Part shown: positions 44,501 through 49,957 of the stretch, piece after piece
Layout of the letters: the number at the start of each line of letters is the position of its first letter
Position numbering within the stretch: the first letter of the stretch is position 1
NCBI RefSeq assembly: GCF_900187385.1
Contig: NZ_FYEY01000001.1
Location: 4,340,001-4,404,000 of the forward strand
Length of the DNA: 64,000 nt
Direction: 5' to 3'
Source: Streptomyces sp. 2114.4
GTDB taxonomy: Bacteria > Actinomycetota > Actinomycetes > Streptomycetales > Streptomycetaceae
Notes under the pieces: generated by a model
Told to the model about the DNA's origin: nothing
The model's database searches: none
Seen by the model: the letters and a program-made list of their open reading frames with translations, nothing else
Position numbers and translations under genes: made by a program

Positions 44501-45095
44501 CCGCCGGCTCAAGGTCCGCGGCCACCGCGTCGACCCGGCGGAGGTGGAGGCGGCGCTCCTCGGCGACCCGCGGCTGCGCGAAGTGCTCGTCGATGCGGTA
44601 CCCGACGCCGCGGGCGGGCACCGGCTCACCGCCTGGGTCGTGCCCGCCGAGGGAGCGGCACCGCAGCCGTCCGCACTCCGGTCACGACTCCGGCGGGTGC
44701 TGCCCGCGCCGCAGATCCCCGCGGCGTACCGGATCGTCGACGCCCTGCCCCTGACGGCGCACGGCAAGTACGACCGCGGGGCCGCTGCCGCCGATGCCGG
44801 GACGCACCGGGAGGCGACGGCCGTACGGGCCGTGTACGTGGCGCCCCGTACCGACACCGAACGCCAACTCGCCGAGGTGTGGCAGCAGGTGCTCGGCGTC
44901 GACCGGGTCGGCGTCCACGACCACTTCCGCGATCTGGGCGGTGACTCGCTCCTGGTCCTGCATGTGCTGTCCGCCGTCCGGGCGGCCGGACTCGCCCTGG
45001 ACCCGGGGACCGCCCTGCGCCACCCGACGATCACGGAACTGGCCGCCGCCCTCGACACCCCAGCGAAACCCCTCCCCACCACGGAAGGCGCCTGA
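38535..45095 (+). CDS. Nonribosomal peptide synthetase 2: C-A-PCP-C-A-PCP, no thioesterase
   Basis: A 2186-residue two-module NRPS coupled to NRPS 1 by ATGA. C1 (about 40-490) carries HHIACDA near 177, Gly of the motif replaced by Ala. A1 (511-1010) has A3 near 662, AEYGPTE near 806 and pocket D-L-P-K-I-A-E-V-G, close to the asparagine code D-L-T-K-V-G-E-V-G. PCP1 NFFDLGGDS is near 1055. C2 (1132-1560) has CHPVIEG in place of HHxxxDG near 1268. A2 (1583-2080) has VLHTSGSTG near 1732, AEYGPAE near 1878 and pocket D-L-P-G-I-A-E-V-A. PCP2 FRDLGGDS is near 2129, then the protein ends. No thioesterase, reductase or terminal C domain is present here or nearby, so release must use another route. Confidence 0.95.
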   Translation: MTEPSQTRADAASDAALREELLRRRLSGTAPRARRGIRRVPRGEPLALSAGQRQLWFLHQLAPESPEYLLPVAYRLRGPLDPDMLRRSFDLLAERHEILRTRYLLVGTEPRQIIDAPGPVDFAESDRSGLAKAARAAAARQFTEEEARAPFDLATQAPLRVRLVRFAADDHLLVVVLHHIACDAASRPLLFTELSELYRAQSRGRAPAPATEPVQYADYAAWLNERQDSPEVRRALDWWQHQLSGLGSLDLPTDRPRPAVRSWEGALEHFTVPAEVAGRLRTVATECGASSFMVLLTAFQVLLSRHTGVRDVAVGTAVSERTRPELAGMIGYAFNSLVLRAHWDGDIPFLRLLERNRETVLAAFDHRSAPFDRVADMLEPERDLSATPVFQVMFDLTRADPAEPLDLPGVTTTEARVPGHTARFDLTVHLEEQPDGSIEGSLEYATALFDAATARRITGHYSRLLGSAAASPATPVSELDIFDVQERALLLDGPGEPLGTRTPLDASALCSVPETIDRRAAATPGATAVVHGGRHLSYGELDALANRMGHRLRALGAGPEDTVGVLLDRGPEMVAALLGIWRAGAAYVPLDPGYPDERMAFMLSDTGSRLVVTERRHAGRLAGTAARTVVIDDDAERRLLDGCPPAPLAPPAGGHHLDHLAYVIYTSGSTGRPKGVQITHRGLANYVGWTVDAYAGAGTGGAPLFSSVAFDLGVPDLFTPLMTGQPVHLLDQDFDITELGRLLTEGAPYAFVKLTPGHLDLLTQQLSEEERAGLAGLVIAAGDAFTGRLANRWLRQPAAGGTRLAAEYGPTEITVGNSAYFIDGPQDTELVSIGRAIPNTTMRVLDQDLRPLPVGSVGEVCVGGIGLARGYVGRPGLTAERFLPDPYGPPGARLYRTGDLARVLPDGNLDFVSRADHQVKLRGYRIEPGEIEAVLTEDPAVAEAVALVREDTPGDKRLVAYLVRAPGTEDPALAPARLRELLGTRLPEYMVPSAFVTLDALPLTANGKLDRTALPAPERAATAVGEHVAPRDDAEHAMATIWSEVLGLERIGVHDNFFDLGGDSLRAVALAGALREAGRTVAVRDIFEHRTVARLCAALQSGLVAAEQGAEPVAPFALMADEDRGALPADAVDAYPVSRTQAGMFVEMFGDSGDHRYHNITSFRIRDERPFDPAAFRAAADLIVARHEVMRTSFALTGYAQPLQIVHAHGTMPYVHHDLRHRPRDERWPALVDFARRDRGQLFDITRAPLMRMATHLLDDESWWLSITECHPVIEGWSYHSQLMEMLRAYQRIRDGHRPAPAPPAPAVRYADFIAAELRSLADGGDRAYWRELLDGYEKFEIPAGWSGGRQVPAERYRIDLPLHDLEPGLRALASQTGVPYKSVLHAAHSKVLSLLTRQRSFRGGMVADARPEVRGAERVSGMYLNSVPFPYERGARTWGELAQQVFAAEVGLWPHRRFPMPAMRRPEGDPHLIDVLFHYLDFHQVDTGLVDTAATRDDSPNEFPVVVGTPVRGHLTIASDTRTLRRDRADRLARLYLAVLADMAAGGPDGEVRGGYPEEGELGLCLPAHPDGEAGAEGTPAPFEDTLLAFEAQAARTPKATALVTTDTELTYAELDTRANLLAWRLRETGAGAEACVGVLLDRGPDLLVTLLAIWKAGAAYVPCDPSAPDARLRTLFAQAGCRLVVTQKTHAARVPAVPRLVVDDPDECRARQAAVPGPPARVLDPDRLAYVLHTSGSTGAPKGVAVGHRALAHYLRWAVGSYTTGAAGRGAPFFTSIGTDLGVPALFAPLMTGRTVYMLPQGFEPHQFAKLLAGWAPYTFVGMTPGHLALLEEQLGDNELAGLAELLICAGDAYPAGQAERIASRVAAAGGRMRLAAEYGPAEATVAAAAYRVTGPLGRPLVPLGKALPGTVLRLLDDDLEPVPDGIVGEVYIGGPGLARGYTARPGLTAAHFVPDPYGAPGARLYRTGDLARLGAGGELEFAGRADRRLKVRGHRVDPAEVEAALLGDPRLREVLVDAVPDAAGGHRLTAWVVPAEGAAPQPSALRSRLRRVLPAPQIPAAYRIVDALPLTAHGKYDRGAAAADAGTHREATAVRAVYVAPRTDTERQLAEVWQQVLGVDRVGVHDHFRDLGGDSLLVLHVLSAVRAAGLALDPGTALRHPTITELAAALDTPAKPLPTTEGA

Positions 45096-45220
45096 GGGGG
45101 AGGGGTCCGGGTCCCGTCCGCCACCCGGTCCGGGCGCTGTTCGGGGCAGGGAGGCGTACGGGATGACAAGGACGTCGAAGCCGCGCTGGATGCCCCCCTC
45201 CGCCGCGCGGCGACGACAGC

Positions 45221-45262
45221 CCACGGGCCTCGCCGGTCCCTTGACGCCGGCGAGGCCCGTGG
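45221..45262. terminator. Strong hairpin between convergent NRPS and hydroxylase genes
   Basis: Perfect 16-base arms (45221-45236 and 45247-45262) around a ten-base loop, located between the NRPS 2 stop (45095) and the stop of the minus-strand hydroxylase (45276). It probably serves both transcripts. Confidence 0.8.
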
Positions 45263-45275
45263 CGGAGCGGGGCGG

Positions 45276-46262
45276 TCAGTCCAGGACGCTTCCCCCGCCC
45301 GGCCGGCCGGCTCGGGAGCGGCGGTGGTCCGCAACGGCGTAGACCCGGTGCAGCCAGCGATCGGTGCCGTCGTACCGGGGAGCGAAGGACGTCCGTCCGT
45401 GCACGGTGAGGCGGTTGTCGACCACGGCCAGATCGCCCACGGAGAGGGCGAGGGCGTGGGTGGCCCGCCCGAAAGCGGTGCGCAGCTCCTCCATGGCCCG
45501 CCGGGCCCCGTCGTCGAGCGGGTGGGTACTCGCGAAATCGACCAGCACATCAGGGTCTTCGGGGGCGCCCCGCAGGATCGAATGGACCGGAGGGGGAACG
45601 CTCCCGGAACCGCCGAACGACGGCGGCGGCTCGGTCATGAAACGCTGCTCGGACAACACCTGCCTGGCGTCCCGCGACAGCATCGGCAGCGCCCGGCGGA
45701 TGGACGCGGTGCACAGCCTGGCGTCGCCCGTCGGGTCCTCGCGTACACACAACAGGCCCACGTAGTCGGGGCGGTGGTGGTGGAAGGCGTTCTCGGTGTG
45801 CAGCTGCAGGCGCACCGAGCCGGCGTTGCTCTGCTGCCGCTCCCGGCCCGGCACCGGCACGACGTCCTGGACCAGGGCGCCGGACTTCTCGCTCCGATAA
45901 GCGATCACCTCACCGAGCTGGAGCATCACCGCGGCCATCGCCGCCGCGGCCGGGGACGCGGTCCGTTGCACGGACCCCGGCCTGGTGGGGGTGGCGGGCA
46001 GTCCTTCGGGGACGGGCAGGTTGCGGACCAGCAGTACGCCGTCGGGCCCGGCGTGGTGCCGGAACTCCCGTGCCGCTGACCGCAGACGACGGGGCAACCG
46101 CACAGAGACGTCACGGGCCGCTGCGAGCCATTCGGCGCTGTCCACCACACCGGACGCCACACGGCCGAGTTCCCCGGCCAGGAGGGCAACCTCTTCGCGC
46201 TGCGGGTCGGTGAGCACCACTGCCGTGTCGGTCAGGGCAGGGGGAGAGCTTGTCTCTGTCAT
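45276..46262 (-). CDS. Fe(II)/2-oxoglutarate dioxygenase, clavaminate synthase-like
   Basis: A 328-residue TauD/clavaminate-synthase-type oxygenase, from the ATG at 46262 (MTETSSPPAL). The iron triad is His155 and Glu157 in QLHTENAFHHH and His288 in DNRLTVHGRTSF, with Arg306 (WLHRVYAV) for 2-oxoglutarate. Relatives (AsnO, VioC, OrfP) beta-hydroxylate free Asn or Arg, others act on carrier-bound residues. NRPS 2 contains an Asn-like adenylation pocket, so beta-hydroxy-Asn is an attractive product; this is inference from two independent weak cues. A hydroxyl made here could also be a glycosylation point. It is divergent from the C-methyltransferase across a spacer with a degenerate LmbU-type palindrome. 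Confidence 0.88.
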   Translation of the reverse strand: MTETSSPPALTDTAVVLTDPQREEVALLAGELGRVASGVVDSAEWLAAARDVSVRLPRRLRSAAREFRHHAGPDGVLLVRNLPVPEGLPATPTRPGSVQRTASPAAAAMAAVMLQLGEVIAYRSEKSGALVQDVVPVPGRERQQSNAGSVRLQLHTENAFHHHRPDYVGLLCVREDPTGDARLCTASIRRALPMLSRDARQVLSEQRFMTEPPPSFGGSGSVPPPVHSILRGAPEDPDVLVDFASTHPLDDGARRAMEELRTAFGRATHALALSVGDLAVVDNRLTVHGRTSFAPRYDGTDRWLHRVYAVADHRRSRAGRPGGGSVLD

Positions 46263-46657
46263 CGTCACATGCCTTATCGCTGAAGCCGCGCGAGGGGGCC
46301 GCCGGCGCGGCCGGCGGTGGCCTTGCACAGGATTTCTTGGCGGATGCCCGCGATTTCCGCGGGACGCCTCTTGCGGTCCGCACAGATGTACTGGGACGCG
46401 GCAAGGCTAATCACTGCCGATCCGGCGGAACAGAGGGAAATTGCAAAGGGCGTGCGGGCGCGTCCGGGGCCGCCGGAAAGTCATGGGGCGGCGGCGGTTT
46501 CTGTCCCGCCAGCGAGACAGTGGACATTCCGAACTCTTCCGCCGGCGCCGGTTTCTGGGGCAGACTCGCCGAGAACCGCTTCGAACGGTGCCCGGTGCTC
46601 ACGCCGAAGTGTCCGTATTCCAGTATTTGGCCGTCGGTCGGCCTTCCAGGAGCATGT
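46263..46657. promoter_or_regulatory. Divergent promoter region dioxygenase / C-methyltransferase
   Basis: 395 bases without a convincing gene; a frame is open through it (from 46250) but reads unlike protein. It contains the palindrome at 46503-46518 and, just before 46658, an AGGAG ribosome site. Confidence 0.65.
46503..46518. promoter_or_regulatory. LmbU-type operator palindrome 4 (degenerate)
   Basis: GTCCCGCCAGCGAGAC matches the other three sites at most positions but its core is CGCCAGCG, so the dyad is imperfect. It is about 140 bases upstream of the C-methyltransferase start. Confidence 0.6.
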
Positions 46658-47887
46658 ATGTCGAGCAAGTTCCAATGCCGTATCTGTGCCGCTCCGGTAC
46701 AGGAATTCTTCGACTTCGGCCGCCAGCCTCTGTCGGACGCATTCCTCGCCCCGGATGCGGATCTCGCCAAGGAGTTCTTCTTCCGGCTGGCCGTCGGCGT
46801 GTGCGAGTCCTGCACCATGGTGCAGCTGGTGGAAGAGGTCCCGCGGGACCGTATGTTCCATGAGGAGTACCCGTATCACTCCTCCGGTTCGGCCTATATG
46901 CGGGAGCACTTCGAAAATCTCGCCAAGCGGCTGCTGTCCACCGAGCTCACCGCGGACGACCCGTTCGTCGTCGAACTGGGCTGCAACGACGGCGTGATGC
47001 TCAAGGCGATCGCCGACAACGGTGTGCGGCACCTGGGCGTCGAGCCGTCCGGCGGCGTGGCGGACGTCGCCGCGACCAAGGGCATACGGGTCCGCAAGTC
47101 GTTCTTCGAGGAGTCCACGGCACAGGAGATCGTTGCCGCGGACGGTCGGGCGGATGTCATTTACGCCGCCAACACCCTGTGCCACATCCCGTACATGAGC
47201 TCGATCCTGACCGGCGTGCGCACGCTGCTCAAGCCGTCCGGCGTGTTCGTCTTCGAGGACCCCTACCTCGGCGACATCGTCGAGCGCACCTCGTTCGACC
47301 AGATCTACGACGAGCACTTCTACTTCTTCACCGCGCGGTCCGTGCAGGAGATGGCACGGCGCAACGGGCTGGAGCTGGTGGACGTCGAACGGCTCACCGT
47401 GCACGGCGGCGAGGTGCGCTACACCCTGGCCCCCGCCGGGCAGCGCAAGCCGTCCGGGGCGGTGGCCGAGCTGGTCGCCGAGGAGGAGCGGCGCAAGCTC
47501 GCCGACCTGGTCACCCTGCGGGAATTCGGCGAGAGCGTCCAGAAGATCCGCGAGGACCTGACGGCGCTGCTCGGGCAGCTGCGCGACGAGGGCAAGACGG
47601 TGGCCGGCTACGGCGCGACGGCCAAGAGCGCCACGGTGACGAACCTCTGCGGCATCGGGCCCGACCTCGTCCCGTTCATCTGCGACACCACCCCCGCCAA
47701 GCAGGGCCGGCTCAGCCCGGGTACCCACATTCCCGTCAAGGCGCCGGAGGCGTTCTCCACCGCGTACCCGGACTACGCCCTGCTCTTCGCCTGGAATCAC
47801 GCGCAGGAAATCATGGAGAAGGAACAGGAATTCCGTGACGCCGGGGGAAAGTGGATTCTCTACGTGCCCGACGTACACGTCCTGTGA
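46658..47887 (+). CDS. NDP-hexose 3-C-methyltransferase (TylCIII/EvaC/TcaB9-like)
   Basis: A 409-residue SAM-dependent enzyme. The N-terminal zinc site is Cys7/Cys10 and Cys49/Cys52 (FQCRICAAP, GVCESCTMVQ). The SAM site is FVVELGCNDGVMLKAI near 105-120, then YDEHFYFFTARSV and the C-terminal Rossmann-like part with AGYGATAKSATV. TcaB9-type enzymes methylate C-3 of NDP-4-keto-2,6-dideoxy sugars, giving branched sugars such as vancosamine or mycarose precursors. AGGAG lies five bases before the ATG at 46658. It opens the plus-strand operon that also encodes nucleotide-sugar supply and caffeate genes. Confidence 0.93.
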   Translation: MSSKFQCRICAAPVQEFFDFGRQPLSDAFLAPDADLAKEFFFRLAVGVCESCTMVQLVEEVPRDRMFHEEYPYHSSGSAYMREHFENLAKRLLSTELTADDPFVVELGCNDGVMLKAIADNGVRHLGVEPSGGVADVAATKGIRVRKSFFEESTAQEIVAADGRADVIYAANTLCHIPYMSSILTGVRTLLKPSGVFVFEDPYLGDIVERTSFDQIYDEHFYFFTARSVQEMARRNGLELVDVERLTVHGGEVRYTLAPAGQRKPSGAVAELVAEEERRKLADLVTLREFGESVQKIREDLTALLGQLRDEGKTVAGYGATAKSATVTNLCGIGPDLVPFICDTTPAKQGRLSPGTHIPVKAPEAFSTAYPDYALLFAWNHAQEIMEKEQEFRDAGGKWILYVPDVHVL

Positions 47888-47930
47888 TCGCCATTTCCGG
47901 CGGCACCGGCCTTGATGAATGGGGAGAGTG

Positions 47931-48803
47931 TTGAAGGGAATTGTACTGGCCGGTGGCAGCGGAACTCGGCTGTATCCCTCCACCCTGGCGACGTCCAAGC
48001 AGCTGCTCGCGGTCTATGACAAGCCCTTGGTCTATCACCCGCTGTCCGTCCTGATGCTGGCCGGAATCCGGGAAATATTGGTGATCTCGACGCCGTCCAG
48101 CATTCCCGCGCTGCAGTCGCTGCTGGGGGACGGTTCGCACCTGGGGCTCACCATCACCTATGCCGAGCAGCAGGCCCCCCGGGGCATCGCGGAAGCACTC
48201 ATCATCGGCGAGAAGCACATCGGCAACGACCCCTTCGCGCTGATCCTCGGTGACAATGTCTTCCACGGCGCCGGATTCCCCAGGATTCTGCGGGCGGCCC
48301 GTGACGGTCTGGACGGCTGTGCGCTCTTCGGGTATCCGGTCTCCGACCCCGAGCGCTACGGGATCGGCGAGACCGATGCCGAGGGAAACCTGGTCTCGCT
48401 GGAGGAGAAGCCGGTCAACCCGCGTTCCAGCAACGCCATCACCGGTCTGTACTTCTACTCCCCGGACGCGGTGGAGATCGCCCGGCAGCTCACCCCCTCG
48501 GTGCGCGGCGAACTGGAGATCACGGACGTCAACCTGGCCTATCTGAAGCAGGGCCGGGCCCGGCTCATCCGGTTGGGACGCGGCTTCACCTGGCTCGACG
48601 CGGGCACCCACGATTCGCTGCTGGCGGCCAGCCAGTACGTCCACGTCATCGAGACGCGGCAGGGCGTCCGGGTGGCCTGCGTAGAGGAAATCGCGCTGCG
48701 CATGGGGTACATCGACGCGGAGAGCTGCCACCGCCTCGGCACGCGGATGCAGAACTCGGAATACGGCCAGTACCTCATACAGGTCGCCCAGTTGGCCGCC
48801 TGA
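47931..48803 (+). CDS. rmlA: Glucose-1-phosphate thymidylyltransferase
   Basis: About 290 residues making dTDP-glucose from dTTP and glucose-1-phosphate, the entry step for all sugars here. KGIVLAGGSGTRLYPSTLATSKQLL is the nucleotide-binding signature, with ILGDNVFHG and the terminal helical SYGQYL-like tail (EYGQYLIQVAQL). Family members start at KGI, which favours the TTG at 47931 after GGGGAG; an ATG at 47919 in the same frame is the alternative. It is 44 bases after the C-methyltransferase. Confidence 0.93.
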   Translation: MKGIVLAGGSGTRLYPSTLATSKQLLAVYDKPLVYHPLSVLMLAGIREILVISTPSSIPALQSLLGDGSHLGLTITYAEQQAPRGIAEALIIGEKHIGNDPFALILGDNVFHGAGFPRILRAARDGLDGCALFGYPVSDPERYGIGETDAEGNLVSLEEKPVNPRSSNAITGLYFYSPDAVEIARQLTPSVRGELEITDVNLAYLKQGRARLIRLGRGFTWLDAGTHDSLLAASQYVHVIETRQGVRVACVEEIALRMGYIDAESCHRLGTRMQNSEYGQYLIQVAQLAA

Positions 48804-48826
48804 TGATGTCCCCGCAGGGAGTTTGA

Positions 48827-49957
48827 GTGGGTTACCAAGAGCTGACCCCGGAGCAGCTGCTGTCACCGGCGGTCGGCGCGGCGGAGATCACCGACCGCGC
48901 CTGGTGCGTGCGCTGGGACACCGCAGCGGGTGCCGACGAGCTGGTGCTCGGCGCCCTGCCGCCCGCCCTGGGCTTCGACACCTCGGGGAGCACCGGCCCG
49001 GCCCGCCGCTGGCAGCACAGCCGCGACAACGCCTGGCGGGAGGCAGGCATGCTCGCCGACTTCGTCCGGCAGGACGAGCCGGGGGCGGTGGTCTCCTTCG
49101 CCCCGCCGGTCCACGTGTACGGCACGCTGGCCACCCTGCTGCTGCCCGCCCGGCTCGGCGTCCCGGTCTGGTACCGGCCCGACTACATCGGCGCGATGCC
49201 GGATACCGGGCAGCGCCGGATCGTCGTCGTCGCCACGCCGTGGATCTTCTCCCTCCTGCTGCGGCACATGGACTGGGTCCGCTCCTTCGAGCACCTGACC
49301 GTGCTGTACAGCAGCGCGATGCTCCCGGCCGATGCGGGGGCCTTCCTCGAAGCGGCCGGTCCCCGGCGCGCGGCCATCGTGGAGCTGCTCGGCTCGACGG
49401 AGACCGGCGGCATCGCCATGCGCCGCTGGCGCGAGGGCGAGCCGCCCGCGTGGACCCTCTTCCCGGACGTCCGTCTCGCCGCTGCCGATGCCGACGGTGA
49501 CGGTGCCGAGGACGGTACGGCGGTACCGCTGGTGATCCGCAGTCCGCGCCTGGCCCACCGCCCCGGCGAGCCGGTGCCGCAGCAGTGGCGTACGGGAGAT
49601 CTCGTGGAACCGCTGGACGAGCGCACCTTCCGGCTCCTCGGCCGCATCGGCCGCCTCGTGAAGGTGAACGGGCGGCGGATCAACCTCGACGAGGCGGAGC
49701 ACCTGCTGCGCGCCACGCTCGACTGCGCGGACCTGGGACTCCTGGCCGTCGACGCCCCCATGATCGGCGAGCACATCGACCTCTACGTCGTGCCCCGGCC
49801 CGGGACCGGGCCGGACGGCGTCGATCTGGCTCCGGTGCGCGCAATCCTGGGCGTCCGCCCCCGGAGGGTGCACGTGGTGCCCCGCCTCAGCCGGTCCGCG
49901 ACGGGCAAGTTGCAGCACCTTTCGACCTCACACACCGACTCAGGGATAGCAACGTGA
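48827..49957 (+). CDS. Short AMP-dependent acyl ligase, candidate caffeate/coumarate-activating enzyme
   Basis: A 376-residue ANL-superfamily enzyme, much shorter than usual 4-coumarate:CoA ligases (500-550). The ATP loop FDTSGSTGPARRW appears by residue 50, so most of the usual N-terminal subdomain is absent. LLGSTETGGIAMRRW, a WRTGDLVEPLDERTFRLLGRIGRLVKVNGRRI hinge region and a C-terminal RSATGKLQ Lys motif remain. It overlaps the tyrosine ammonia-lyase gene by four bases, which ties it to the cinnamate product. Saccharomicin clusters contain an acyl-CoA ligase gene (sam7) beside sam8. It may load caffeate on CoA or on the free carrier protein. Confidence 0.8.
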   Translation: MGYQELTPEQLLSPAVGAAEITDRAWCVRWDTAAGADELVLGALPPALGFDTSGSTGPARRWQHSRDNAWREAGMLADFVRQDEPGAVVSFAPPVHVYGTLATLLLPARLGVPVWYRPDYIGAMPDTGQRRIVVVATPWIFSLLLRHMDWVRSFEHLTVLYSSAMLPADAGAFLEAAGPRRAAIVELLGSTETGGIAMRRWREGEPPAWTLFPDVRLAAADADGDGAEDGTAVPLVIRSPRLAHRPGEPVPQQWRTGDLVEPLDERTFRLLGRIGRLVKVNGRRINLDEAEHLLRATLDCADLGLLAVDAPMIGEHIDLYVVPRPGTGPDGVDLAPVRAILGVRPRRVHVVPRLSRSATGKLQHLSTSHTDSGIAT

